The notes beneath the pieces are model-generated. The model was not told the origin of the DNA, did not search any database, and worked only from the letters and a program-made list of their open reading frames with translations. A stretch of DNA of 41,303 nucleotides from assembly GCA_022729575.1 (NCBI GenBank), contig DZAL01000034.1, positions 1-41,303 on the forward strand, given 5' to 3'. How positions within the stretch are numbered: the first letter of the stretch is position 1; each line of letters opens with the position of its first letter. The DNA is from Thiomargarita sp. (lineage in GTDB: Bacteria; Pseudomonadota; Gammaproteobacteria; Beggiatoales; Beggiatoaceae). Position numbers and translations under genes: made by a program. This document shows, piece after piece, positions 34,725-41,303 of this stretch.

Positions 34725-34773
34725 AAGATTTGACAACTTTAGATTTGACAACTTTTTTAAAGTTGTCAAATCT
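34725..34773. repeat. Half and full 33-bp palindrome upstream of the adhesin
   Basis: A left half (34725-34740) is followed by a full copy (34741-34773, centre TTTTTTAAA). The rest of the 250-nt gap to cytochrome b561 is AT-rich, with TATAAT-like strings on the minus strand (34818-34823) but no convincing -35 partner. Confidence 0.92.
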
Positions 34774-34946
34774 TAAATCTAACAAGGAAAATCTTCTAAA
34801 ATATTTTTTACTTATTGATTATAAAATCTTAATTTAACTATAATATATATAATAGTTGTTTTCCAGTTAGTTTCAATCATTTTTTGATAAACGAGTTTAT
34901 TTATCTGATGAATGTAGGTAGTCCTACCTCAGAGAGAGCACCATAG

Positions 34947-35525
34947 TTATTTAAGAAAAAACATTTTTCTCCATAAGTCACGCCCCTTGATGGCATAAAA
35001 TACGATTAACCCTATATGTAGCAACAAATATAGCGGGATCAGCGTTTCACCAATGCCATGAAACTCCATGACTAACTCGAGAAAGCCTTTGGCTTCAGTG
35101 CCTGGCTCAACCAAAATAAACAGCGTACTTCCCGTTAATGCCATCCAGGTAAACACTAAGAGTCCAAATAACTTAATTATTCCTGAAAGTCCTTGATGGG
35201 TGGGGCCTGTGGGTAGCTTGAAACTAAACAGTCCTAATAGGTCTTCCCAGATTAGCCGGAGCCGGTCTTTGGTGGTGGGGATTAATTGAGATAAGCGGAC
35301 ATTAGTCGGGCCTGTTAAGCCATAAAAGAGGCGTAAGCAGATAAAACATACCATTCCCAGGCCTATCCAACTGTGTATAGTGAAACCGAAATGTTGAGGG
35401 TCTTCATAAGTGTCAGCCCAATTGCTAGTCAGCCAAGCAGATAGCGCAAAAATTAACATTCCGCTGTGAATGAAGCGGGTGATTTGGTAGGGAGGAATTT
35501 GCTTAATTAAAGGAATGGTCATCAT
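34947..35525 (-). CDS. Cytochrome b561 family protein
   Basis: 192 aa, ATG at 35525 (or 35522), with AAAGGTAG just upstream. It is a four-helix membrane di-haem-type cytochrome. Hydrophobic segments lie near residues 18-35, 48-68, 112-135 and 160-180. Candidate haem-ligand His occur in RFIHSG, TIHSWIG, EFHGIGE and LLLHIG, the usual pattern of the bacterial b561/Ni-Fe-hydrogenase b-type family. Family members carry electrons across or along the inner membrane, often between quinol and a soluble or diheme c-type partner. No partner gene is adjacent, so the electron acceptor is unknown. Confidence 0.88.
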   Translation of the reverse strand: MMTIPLIKQIPPYQITRFIHSGMLIFALSAWLTSNWADTYEDPQHFGFTIHSWIGLGMVCFICLRLFYGLTGPTNVRLSQLIPTTKDRLRLIWEDLLGLFSFKLPTGPTHQGLSGIIKLFGLLVFTWMALTGSTLFILVEPGTEAKGFLELVMEFHGIGETLIPLYLLLHIGLIVFYAIKGRDLWRKMFFLK

Positions 35526-35658
35526 TTTCTACCTTTGGGTTGGTGGACGAGTATCACAGGGTTTGCCTTCGCTGTATTAAATGAAAATACGGTTTTTAAT
35601 TATACTTCAGAGACTTACGGGTAGTGATGAAATCTGGGTGAGAATCTAGGACGAACCT

Positions 35659-35691
35659 AGGACTGGCAGTCCTTTGAGGACTGCCAGTCCT
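35659..35691. repeat. Perfect hairpin between cytochrome b561 and dxs
   Basis: AGGACTGGCAGTCCT and its partner AGGACTGCCAGTCCT flank TTG. It lies in the divergent intergenic region and directly precedes a MITE-like copy. No T-run, so a dispersed repeat is more likely than a terminator. Confidence 0.85.
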
Positions 35692-35697
35692 GACCGC

Positions 35698-35815
35698 GTT
35701 AAGCTCAAGTTACGACGTTGGAGTCCAAATCTTCAGATTTGGCAGCGCCGTCTCACCTTAACCAATCTCGTCCAAATCTGAAGGTTTGGACTCCAACGCG
35801 GCTTAACTTAATGGC
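35698..35815. repeat. MITE-like element, copy 2 (left end lost)
   Basis: About 85-90% similar to 12223-12348. The right end GCTTAACTTAATGGC is intact, but the left end lacks its first bases. The inner stem has changed in a compensated way (AAATCTTCAGATTT in place of AAAGCTTCAGCTTT). The following 35816-36030 is AT-rich sequence in which I see nothing further. Confidence 0.82.
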
Positions 35816-36031
35816 ATTGAGGGATTAGAGGGGGCTTCTGTAAATTCGAATAGTTACACAAATTACTACGTAAATCCTATAGTTGTAATTATATGACGTA
35901 TTGTTAATATATTAATCCAATTAAAATTTAATTATCATTTCTTTTAAAGAGGTTGTCAATAAATAATTTTTCCTGCTAATTTTCAATAATTTACTGTTAC
36001 CTTAAAATAATTATGAAATAAACCATGGTTT

Positions 36032-36058
36032 TTGATATAACAGTGATAGTGATATACT
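36032..36058 (+). promoter_or_regulatory. Candidate dxs promoter with extended -10
   Basis: TTGATA (36032-36037) and TATACT (36053-36058) are 15 nt apart. A TG one base before the -10 makes an extended -10 (TGATATACT), which can offset the short spacer. The predicted transcript starts near 36065 and would carry the 30-bp palindrome in its 5' untranslated region. Confidence 0.4.
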
Positions 36059-36078
36059 AAATAAAATTTACGCCTGGA

Positions 36079-36108
36079 CCGGAGTCCAAAACATGTTTTG
36101 GACTCCGG
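36079..36108. repeat. 30-bp perfect palindrome in the dxs 5' region
   Basis: The core GTCCAAAACATGTTTTGGAC is extended by CCGGA/TCCGG on its two sides. It ends 37 nt before the dxs ATG. The same core is embedded in coding sequence at 34647-34666, so it is a dispersed element; an RNA hairpin affecting dxs expression is possible. Confidence 0.9.
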
Positions 36109-36145
36109 CCATGGTTTACCTAACCTCTTCCATTGACAATTATTT

Positions 36146-38056
36146 ATGCTCCAATCATTGTTAGAACACATTCAAACGCCGGCGGATTTGCGCCAATTAC
36201 CTGAACGTGAGTTGCCCAGGTTAGCATCAGAATTACGCGAATTTTTAGTAGAAACTTTGAGCCGCACGGGAGGACATTTGGCTTCCAATTTAGGCACCGT
36301 AGAGCTTACCATTGCTTTGCATTATGTCTTCAATACCCCAGAAGACCGTTTAGTCTGGGACGTTGGTCATCAAAGTTATGCCCATAAAATTCTCACTGGT
36401 CGTCGTGAGGCGATGACCGGTTTACGTACTCTGGGTGGCATTTCAGGGTTTCCTAAACGCTGTGAAAGTCCTTATGATGCCTTTGGAGTAGGACATTCGA
36501 GCACCTCGATCAGTGCCGCTTTAGGCATGGCGATTGCGGCCCATCAACAAGAGCGCCGGCGAAAAGTGATAGCTATTATTGGTGATGGCGCAATGACCGC
36601 CGGCATGGCCTTTGAAGCACTCAATCATGCGGGTAGCTTGGCGGTCGATTTATTGGTCATTTTAAATGATAATAAAATGTCCATCTCCCCCAATGTAGGT
36701 GGCTTGTCTAATTATCTTGCCAAAGTTTTATCCAGCTCGCTATATACCTCGGTGCGCGAAGGTAGCAAACAACTGTTGAAACGGATGCCGACCGTGCATG
36801 AATTGGCCCGCCGCACCGAAGCCTATATGAAGGGTATGATTGTCCCAGGGACGTTATTTGAGGAATTGGGATTTAATTACATCGGCCCAATTGATGGACA
36901 TGATTTACCGACGTTGCTGACCACGCTCAATAATATGAAAGTGTTGGAAGGACCGCAATTTCTTCATATCATGACGCAAAAAGGTAAAGGTTTTCCGATT
37001 GCGGAGGACAATCCATCGATTTATCATGGGGTGACCGCGTTTGATCCCAAAACCGGTAAAATTGAAATTCAAACTAGCACTCATCCCACATATACTCAAA
37101 TCTTTAGTGATTGGCTTTATGACATGGCTACTGAAGATAAACGCCTCGTGGGTATTACTCCCGCTATGTGTGAAGGCTCTGGTCTAGTCAAATTTGCGCA
37201 ACATTATCCAGACCGCTATTTTGATGTGGGTATTGCCGAACAACACAGTGTCACTTTGGCCGCGGGCCTGGCTTGCGAAGGTCTAAAACCGGTCGTTGCT
37301 ATTTATTCTACGTTCTTACAACGGGCTTATGACCAACTGATTCACGATGTGGCTTTACAAAATTTACCCGTACTGTTTGCCATAGACCGCGCCGGTATTG
37401 TCGGTGCTGATGGCCCCACTCATTCTGGCAACTTCGATCTGGCTTATTTACGTTGTATCCCCAATATGTTGATTATGACACCCGCCGATGAAAATGAATG
37501 TCGACAAATGCTGACCACCGGTTTTAGACATGATGGCCCTAGTGCAGTACGTTACCCACGCGCTCAAGGGGTCGGTGTGACTGTAGCACCTACGCTGACG
37601 GTTTTACCTATTGGTAAAGCGGAAATGCGTCGCCAAGGACATCAGGTCGCGTTGTTGGTCTTTGGTACCTTGTTGCCAATCGCATTAGCCGCCGCGGCAC
37701 TATTGGATGCGACCGTGGTAAATATGCGTTTTGTCAAGCCATTGGATGGAGCCATGATTTTAGAGTTAGCGCAACAACATCAATTGCTAGTAACGGTGGA
37801 AGAAAATGTCATTATGGGAGGTGCTGGGAGTGCCGTCAATGAATATTTACAGGCTCAAGCAAAGTCAGTATCGGTCTTAAACTTAGGATTACCCAACCAT
37901 TTTTTGGAACAAGGTGATACCCCTACGTTATTGGCTAAAGCCGGCTTAGATGTGAATGGTGTGGTACAATCAATCAAGCAACGTTTGAAATTAGAAATTC
38001 AAGACACGGTAAGATTAAACCAATCGGGTAACCCTCCTTTAAAAATCGATTATTGA
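36146..38056 (+). CDS. dxs: 1-deoxy-D-xylulose-5-phosphate synthase
   Basis: 636 aa. It condenses pyruvate and glyceraldehyde-3-phosphate, with thiamine diphosphate, in the first step of the MEP isoprenoid pathway. It also supplies thiamine and pyridoxal synthesis. Evidence includes [29 protein letters not shown], the ThDP motif [67 protein letters not shown] and [11 protein letters not shown] at 36146 is the only sensible start, since an in-frame TGA lies just upstream, but no Shine-Dalgarno is visible. The C-terminal tail after VQSIKQRLK is about 18 residues longer than in E. coli, and its DNA is duplicated at 38412-38494. Confidence 0.97.
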   Translation: MLQSLLEHIQTPADLRQLPERELPRLASELREFLVETLSRTGGHLASNLGTVELTIALHYVFNTPEDRLVWDVGHQSYAHKILTGRREAMTGLRTLGGISGFPKRCESPYDAFGVGHSSTSISAALGMAIAAHQQERRRKVIAIIGDGAMTAGMAFEALNHAGSLAVDLLVILNDNKMSISPNVGGLSNYLAKVLSSSLYTSVREGSKQLLKRMPTVHELARRTEAYMKGMIVPGTLFEELGFNYIGPIDGHDLPTLLTTLNNMKVLEGPQFLHIMTQKGKGFPIAEDNPSIYHGVTAFDPKTGKIEIQTSTHPTYTQIFSDWLYDMATEDKRLVGITPAMCEGSGLVKFAQHYPDRYFDVGIAEQHSVTLAAGLACEGLKPVVAIYSTFLQRAYDQLIHDVALQNLPVLFAIDRAGIVGADGPTHSGNFDLAYLRCIPNMLIMTPADENECRQMLTTGFRHDGPSAVRYPRAQGVGVTVAPTLTVLPIGKAEMRRQGHQVALLVFGTLLPIALAAAALLDATVVNMRFVKPLDGAMILELAQQHQLLVTVEENVIMGGAGSAVNEYLQAQAKSVSVLNLGLPNHFLEQGDTPTLLAKAGLDVNGVVQSIKQRLKLEIQDTVRLNQSGNPPLKIDY

Positions 38057-38099
38057 CCACTGTTAACCGACACTGCCATTAAATTAAGCCGGCCAAAGA

Positions 38100-38133
38100 A
38101 ACCTTGAAGGTCTAAAACCAGACCTTCAAGGTT
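38100..38133. terminator. Hairpin downstream of dxs
   Basis: AACCTTGAAGGTCT and AGACCTTCAAGGTT form a perfect 14-bp stem with a 6-nt loop, 44 nt after the dxs stop. Only a weak T-run follows. It may terminate dxs transcription or be another dispersed repeat. Confidence 0.45.
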
Positions 38134-38153
38134 AAAATCTGACCGGGGGATTC

Positions 38154-38266
38154 CTTTTCTCGTTCCCACGCTCCGCGTGGGAATGCCACCTAGACGCTCG
38201 GCGTCGGGGTCCGGGACGCAGAGCGTCCCACCTGCATTCCCACGCGGAGCGTGGGAACGAGAAAAG
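38154..38266. repeat. Long inverted repeat with CTCGTTCCCACGC ends
   Basis: CTTTTCTCGTTCCCACGC at the left pairs with GCGTGGGAACGAGAAAAG at the right. Inner arms GCTCCGCGTGGGAATGC / GCATTCCCACGCGGAGC extend the stem. It is GC-richer than its surroundings and of a type widely dispersed in bacterial genomes. It has inserted within, or next to, a MITE-like element: a lone left end is at 38075-38089 and the remainder at 38265-38383. Confidence 0.85.
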
Positions 38267-38383
38267 TTAAGCTAAGGTTACGGCGTTGGAGTCCAAAGCT
38301 TCAGCTTTGGCAACGCCGTCTTACCTTAACCCGTCTCGTCCAAATCTGAAGGTTTGGACTCCAATGCGGCTTAACTTAATGGC
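38265..38383. repeat. MITE-like element, copy 3
   Basis: Similar to 12223-12348, with the right end GCTTAACTTAATGGC intact. The left end appears to be separated from it by the 38088-38264 insertions. Together with the flanking dxs-tail duplication, it makes the dxs-folE2 gap entirely repeat-derived. Confidence 0.8.
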
Positions 38384-38411
38384 ATTGGGGCTAGGGGTGT
38401 GGTGCGTAAGG

Positions 38412-38494
38412 TGAATTAGAAATTCAAAACCTGGCGGGATTAAATCAATTGGGTAACCCTCCTTAAAAAATCGACCATTGACCACTGTTAACCG
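38412..38494. repeat. Duplicate of the dxs 3' end
   Basis: About 84 bp similar to 37987-38070 (shared strings include GGGTAACCCTCCTT and TTGACCACTGTTAACCGA). The copy has lost the reading frame and sits just upstream of the folE2 ribosome-binding site. Confidence 0.85.
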
Positions 38495-38512
38495 AGACCA
38501 AGGAATTTAAAC

Positions 38513-39328
38513 ATGAATAAGCCAATCACAGTGATGCCGGATGTCCAAGGTAGCATCGATAAACGTCACATTGCCATTGACAAAGTGGGTATCAAAGACA
38601 TCAAGTACCCCGTGCGAATTAAAGACCGCTCTGGACGCGAACAACATACGATTGCCAATTTCAATATGTACGTTAATTTGCCCCATAATTTCAAGGGCAC
38701 TCACATGTCCAGATTCGTGGAAATTCTCAATGAGCATGAGTATGACATTACCGTAGAATCTTTCAAAAAAATGCTATTCGAAATGATGAAACGTTTAGAA
38801 GCCGAAACGGGACATATTGAGATGACTTTTATTTATTTTGTCCGAAAAATAGCACCGGTGTCTAAAGTTAAAAGTCTCCTCGATTATGAAGTGACTTTTA
38901 TCGGAGAAATCACTGACGAAACTCCTAGCATTACGGTCAAAGTGGTGGTACCCGTTACTAGCTTATGTCCATGTTCCAAAAAAATTTCTAAACATGGTGC
39001 TCACAATCAACGTTCTCATGTTACCGTAACCGCTAAAACTAATGGGTTTTTATGGATAGAGGACCTGATTGACTTGATTGAAAAAGAAGCCTCTAGTGAA
39101 CTTTATGGTTTACTAAAACGTTCGGATGAGAAATATGTGACTGAACATGCGTATGAAAATCCAAAATTTGTAGAAGACATGGTACGTGACATTGCAATGA
39201 AGTTAAATCTGGATGACCGGGTCGCCAGTTACATGGTGGAATCGGAAAATTTCGAGTCTATTCATAACCACTCGGCTTATGCAATGATTCTAAACGATAA
39301 GCATTTGATGGCTATGAACAAAAATTAG
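38513..39328 (+). CDS. folE2: GTP cyclohydrolase I, type IB (FolE2)
   Basis: 271 aa, ATG at 38513 with AAGGA 8 nt upstream. It converts GTP to 7,8-dihydroneopterin triphosphate, the first step of folate (and queuosine-precursor) synthesis. Unlike FolE, it can use Mn or Fe rather than requiring Zn. Diagnostic features are [13 protein letters not shown] with Cys152 and Cys154, [10 protein letters not shown], and SIHNHSAYA near the C-terminus. Length is typical. The last codons (MAMNKN and stop) come from a 27-bp sequence identical to part of the prpB 3' end, so the extreme C-terminus may be acquired. No Zur-type operator was recognised upstream. Confidence 0.95.
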   Translation: MNKPITVMPDVQGSIDKRHIAIDKVGIKDIKYPVRIKDRSGREQHTIANFNMYVNLPHNFKGTHMSRFVEILNEHEYDITVESFKKMLFEMMKRLEAETGHIEMTFIYFVRKIAPVSKVKSLLDYEVTFIGEITDETPSITVKVVVPVTSLCPCSKKISKHGAHNQRSHVTVTAKTNGFLWIEDLIDLIEKEASSELYGLLKRSDEKYVTEHAYENPKFVEDMVRDIAMKLNLDDRVASYMVESENFESIHNHSAYAMILNDKHLMAMNKN

Positions 39329-39340
39329 ATGCTCGAAACT

Positions 39341-39413
39341 AGATTTGACAACTTTTTTAAAGTTGTCAAATCTCGAAACTAGATTTGACAACTTTTTTAA
39401 AGTTGTCAAATCT
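39341..39413. repeat. Two 33-bp palindromes, 40-bp period
   Basis: Copies at 39341-39373 and 39381-39413, both with centre TTTTTTAAA and a 7-nt spacer (CGAAACT), lie between folE2 and the lipoprotein gene. Confidence 0.95.
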
Positions 39414-39450
39414 AAATACCACGATTGTAAATAAATATAGGAGCTTAATT

Positions 39451-39777
39451 ATGCTGAAGAAAAATCCCCTGTTCAAAGTTACTTTTATTGGTTATAGCGT
39501 CTTCATAGCACTCACCGCCGGCTGTTCTAGTGAACCGACCAAGGGAGATAAAATGGGGGCCTTTGGTCAACAAATGGCGGATTTGGGAAAACAATGGAAT
39601 CAGGGAAAACAGACCATTGCCGATGGCGAAGCGTTGAAGCAAAAAGGAGAACAGATGATAAAGGATGGCAAAGCCAATATCAGTAAGGGTGATGATATGA
39701 TTGAACAAGGTGAACAGATGGTGCGGGAGAGTGACCGCCTGTTCAAGGAACGTGGTGGGGTGTTGCCAACTAATTGA
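39451..39777 (+). CDS. Small lipoprotein with glycine-capped heptad repeats
   Basis: 108 aa from ATG at 39451, with AGGAG 7 nt upstream; the longer TTG reading from 39385 only translates a palindrome. A basic n-region (MLKKNPLFK), a hydrophobic core and the lipobox LTAGC predict processing by signal peptidase II and lipid anchoring at Cys. The mature part contains five or six 7-residue units with Gly at the seventh position (EALKQKG, EQMIKDG, KANISKG, DDMIEQG), likely a short helical, possibly oligomeric, rod. No family recognised. It lies between folE2 and prpB with palindromes on both sides, so it is probably its own unit. Confidence 0.78.
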   Translation: MLKKNPLFKVTFIGYSVFIALTAGCSSEPTKGDKMGAFGQQMADLGKQWNQGKQTIADGEALKQKGEQMIKDGKANISKGDDMIEQGEQMVRESDRLFKERGGVLPTN

Positions 39778-39792
39778 AGAGTTGACCAAAGA

Positions 39793-39850
39793 AGATTTGA
39801 CAACTTTTCGTAGGCTCAGATTTGACAACTTTTCGAAAGTTGTCAAATCT
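39793..39850. repeat. Half and full 33-bp palindrome
   Basis: Left half at 39793-39810, full copy at 39818-39850 (centre TTTTCGAAA), between the lipoprotein gene and prpB. Confidence 0.93.
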
Positions 39851-39872
39851 AAATACTAAAGGGAAAATTTCT

Positions 39873-40754
39873 ATGAATAATCCAACTTCCGCTGGTGCCC
39901 GGTTTCGCACCGCACTAGAAGTTGAGCAACCTTTACAAGTGGTAGGTACGATTAATGCCTACAGTGCCCTGCTGGCTCAACGTGCCGGTTTTCAATCCTT
40001 GTATTTATCTGGTGCTGGTGTCGCCAATGCCTCCTTTGGTTTACCTGATTTGGGCATCACTACGCTCAATGATGTCTTGGAAGATGCACGTCGTATTACG
40101 GCAGTGACTCCTTTGCCATTGCTAGTAGATATTGACACGGGTTGGGGTGCCGCATTTTCGGTGGCTCGCACGGTGAAAGAAATGATTCGCGCTGGAGTTG
40201 CCGCAGTTCATATTGAAGACCAAGTTCAAGTCAAACGTTGCGGTCATCGACCCAATAAAGCGTTGGTGTCCACCGCGGAAATGGTGGACCGCGTAAAAGC
40301 CGCCGTTGATGCCAAAACCGATTCTCAATTTGTCATCATGGCCCGCACCGATGCGTTTGCTAACGAGGGCCAACCAGCGGCGATCGACCGTGCAGGTGCC
40401 TATGTCGAAGCGGGTGCAGATATGATTTTTGCTGAAGCCTTACATGAATTGGCAGAATATCGTCAGTTTGTGCAAGCGGTTAAAGTGCCGGTGTTAGCCA
40501 ATATTACCGAGTTTGGGAAAACGCCATTATTTACGGTGGCAGAGTTAACACAAGCAGGAGTGCAATTGGTACTTTATCCGCTCTCGGCTTTTCGTGCCAT
40601 GAGTGCCGCCGCGGTAAAAGTTTATGGCGCCATTCGTGAGCAAGGTTCTCAACAGGAGGTGTTAGGGTTGATGCAAACCCGTGCTGAGTTATACGAGGTG
40701 TTAGGCTACCATGGCTATGAACAAAAATTAGATGCTCTCTTTCGTCAGATTTGA
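39873..40754 (+). CDS. prpB: 2-methylisocitrate lyase
   Basis: 293 aa from ATG at 39873, with AAAGGGA 7-8 nt upstream; the longer TTG reading runs through a palindrome. The enzyme cleaves 2-methylisocitrate to pyruvate and succinate in the methylcitrate cycle for propionate use. Features of the isocitrate lyase/PEP mutase family are VDIDTGWG (Mg/substrate site), [11 protein letters not shown] with catalytic Cys123 at the same number as in E. coli PrpB, and MARTDAF. PrpB normally has KKRCGH; here the first Lys is Val, a mild change. No prpC or prpD is adjacent, so it is uncoupled from the usual operon; a related oxaloacetate-decarboxylase or phosphonomutase role cannot be fully excluded. Confidence 0.9.
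   Translation: MNNPTSAGARFRTALEVEQPLQVVGTINAYSALLAQRAGFQSLYLSGAGVANASFGLPDLGITTLNDVLEDARRITAVTPLPLLVDIDTGWGAAFSVARTVKEMIRAGVAAVHIEDQVQVKRCGHRPNKALVSTAEMVDRVKAAVDAKTDSQFVIMARTDAFANEGQPAAIDRAGAYVEAGADMIFAEALHELAEYRQFVQAVKVPVLANITEFGKTPLFTVAELTQAGVQLVLYPLSAFRAMSAAAVKVYGAIREQGSQQEVLGLMQTRAELYEVLGYHGYEQKLDALFRQI
40711..40737. repeat. 27-bp exact repeat shared with the folE2 3' end
   Basis: The sequence beginning ATGGCTATGAACAAAAATTA is identical at 39308-39334 (end of folE2) and 40711-40737 (end of prpB), but is read in different frames. Confidence 0.97.
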
Positions 40755-40767
40755 CCACCGCTAGATT

Positions 40768-40799
40768 TGGTAGTCCCTACAGGCCAATGGAGGTATTAA
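40768..40799. repeat. Left end of a MITE-like element
   Basis: TGGTAGTCCCTAC...AATGGAGGTATTAA matches the left end of the element at 11797-11952. The right end is absent, replaced by the repeat at 40831-40926. Confidence 0.78.
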
Positions 40800-40830
40800 A
40801 ACTCAAGGTGTTCTCAAATGAACTCAGACT

Positions 40831-40926
40831 AAGTACTGAAGCATAAATTCGGCGGTATTTTCCCTCACGCCAGGCCTCCCAAAGAGGGGCGAAAGAAAAT
40901 AGGAGAAAATTTCGGCTTCAGTACTT
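40831..40926. repeat. 96-bp imperfect inverted repeat element
   Basis: The ends AAGTACTGAAGC and GCTTCAGTACTT are perfect, and the arms pair at about 75% to the centre. The right half recurs at about 9-52, where it interrupts an antitoxin-like gene. Confidence 0.82.
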
Positions 40927-40997
40927 AATTTAATCTGGTTTAATGTCTCTTGGTAGCGGGCCACACGATTTGTCGTTTTTTATAGGATTCAAAAATT

Positions 40998-41020
40998 TGT
41001 CAGGTCTTGAAGACCTGACA
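40998..41020. terminator. Bidirectional terminator-like hairpin
   Basis: TGTCAGGTC-TTGAA-GACCTGACA is followed on the plus strand by GG and seven or more T (to 41029) and preceded by AAAAATT, which reads as a T-run on the minus strand. It lies between convergent prpB and the Rpn/DUF4351-like gene and suits both. Confidence 0.7.
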
Positions 41021-41034
41021 GGTTTTTTTGAGAG

Positions 41035-41303
41035 TTATTTCACTTGAGTGACTAACACCTCCTTAAACTGACGCAGATTTTGACACCGCAACGCCTGTCG
41101 GTGTAGCGTTTTTAATACCTCGCGTTGCTTAATCTGAAATAGCTGATTCAACAAGGTTTTAGGCACTCGACCGAAACGTTCGTCGAGAGTTTCCAGAAGC
41201 ATCTCTTGTGCTTCTTCAAGCAATCCTTCGGCTCGACCTTCGGCTTGACCTTCGGCTCGACCTTCGGCTTGACCTTCGGCTCGACCTTCGGCTTGACCTT
41301 CGG
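41035..41303 (-). CDS. C-terminal part of an Rpn/DUF4351-like protein
   Basis: The reading frame enters from the window edge and ends at 41035 (89 residues visible). It starts with repeated AEGQ/AEGR tetrapeptides, followed by LLEEAQEMLLETLDERFGRV and a helical tail. This Glu/Gly/Gln-repeat linker plus (L)LxxRFGxVP segment is the usual C-terminus of Rpn-type nucleases with a DUF4351 domain; the catalytic N-terminus lies outside the window. It would be a third Rpn-like gene in 41 kb. The assignment is by pattern only. Confidence 0.65.
   Translation of the reverse strand, partial: EGQAEGRAEGQAEGRAEGQAEGRAEGLLEEAQEMLLETLDERFGRVPKTLLNQLFQIKQREVLKTLHRQALRCQNLRQFKEVLVTQVK
41224..41303. repeat. 24-bp coding tandem repeat
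   Basis: Alternating 12-nt units (GGCTCGACCTTC and GGCTTGACCTTC) encode (AEGRAEGQ)n and continue past the window edge. They are in frame and probably variable in number. Confidence 0.9.

Noticed and set aside
39385..39413. Promoter for the lipoprotein gene using TTGACA in the palindrome
   Set aside because: No acceptable -10 hexamer lies 16-18 nt downstream, so the -35-like match may be incidental.
39822..39872. N-terminal extension of PrpB
   Set aside because: It reads through a palindrome from a TTG; ATG at 39873 places catalytic Cys at 123, as in E. coli.

Overview
This window looks like a chromosomal segment of a gammaproteobacterium. The best guess is a large filamentous sulfur bacterium of the Beggiatoa/Thioploca type (Thiotrichaceae). 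That is inferred from gammaproteobacterial-type housekeeping genes (dxs, scpA/scpB, prpB), moderate GC, very large secreted multidomain proteins, Rpn-like nucleases, PIN-type toxin-antitoxin pairs, and a very heavy load of short palindromic and MITE-like repeats. No rRNA, tRNA, transposase, integrase, phage gene or CRISPR array was seen.

Layout. 1-240: the 5' end of an antitoxin-like gene that runs into a repeat, then a hairpin. 241-11667: two secreted proteins, an LRR/C13-peptidase-like/Calx-beta giant of 2624 aa and an FG-GAP/ASPIC-UnbV protein of 721 aa, both on the minus strand. They share a nearly identical 5' leader and upstream region, and an Rpn-like PD-(D/E)XK nuclease gene lies between them. 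11668-12565: a repeat graveyard. 12566-13259: an antitoxin/PIN toxin pair. 13328-14161: a second Rpn-like gene with its 5' third missing, abutting a palindrome array. 14575-15494: a second PIN-type pair with an unusual antitoxin. 15914-21172: a secreted protein with two VWA domains, flanked on both sides by repeats. 22121-24158: 5-formyltetrahydrofolate cyclo-ligase, convergent with scpB-scpA. 24367-26304: an exported metallophosphoesterase. 26443-34695: a 2750-aa adhesin-like protein. 34947-35525: cytochrome b561. 36146-40754, plus strand: dxs, folE2, a small lipoprotein and prpB. 41035-end: the C-terminus of another Rpn/DUF4351-like protein.

How it fits together. The core genes belong to isoprenoid synthesis (dxs), folate/one-carbon metabolism (folE2, cyclo-ligase), propionate/methylcitrate metabolism (prpB) and chromosome condensation (scpAB). 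They do not form one pathway. The accessory content is a set of four long exported proteins that share leaders, upstream blocks and a recurring C-terminal domain that I cannot assign to a known family. A 33-bp palindrome with strictly conserved arms occurs about 32 times, mostly in arrays with 46- or 50-bp periods. Repeats also supply codons, start regions, stops and ribosome-binding sequence to neighbouring genes. The most novel items are the C-terminal domain, the shared leader cassette and the palindrome arrays next to Rpn-like genes.
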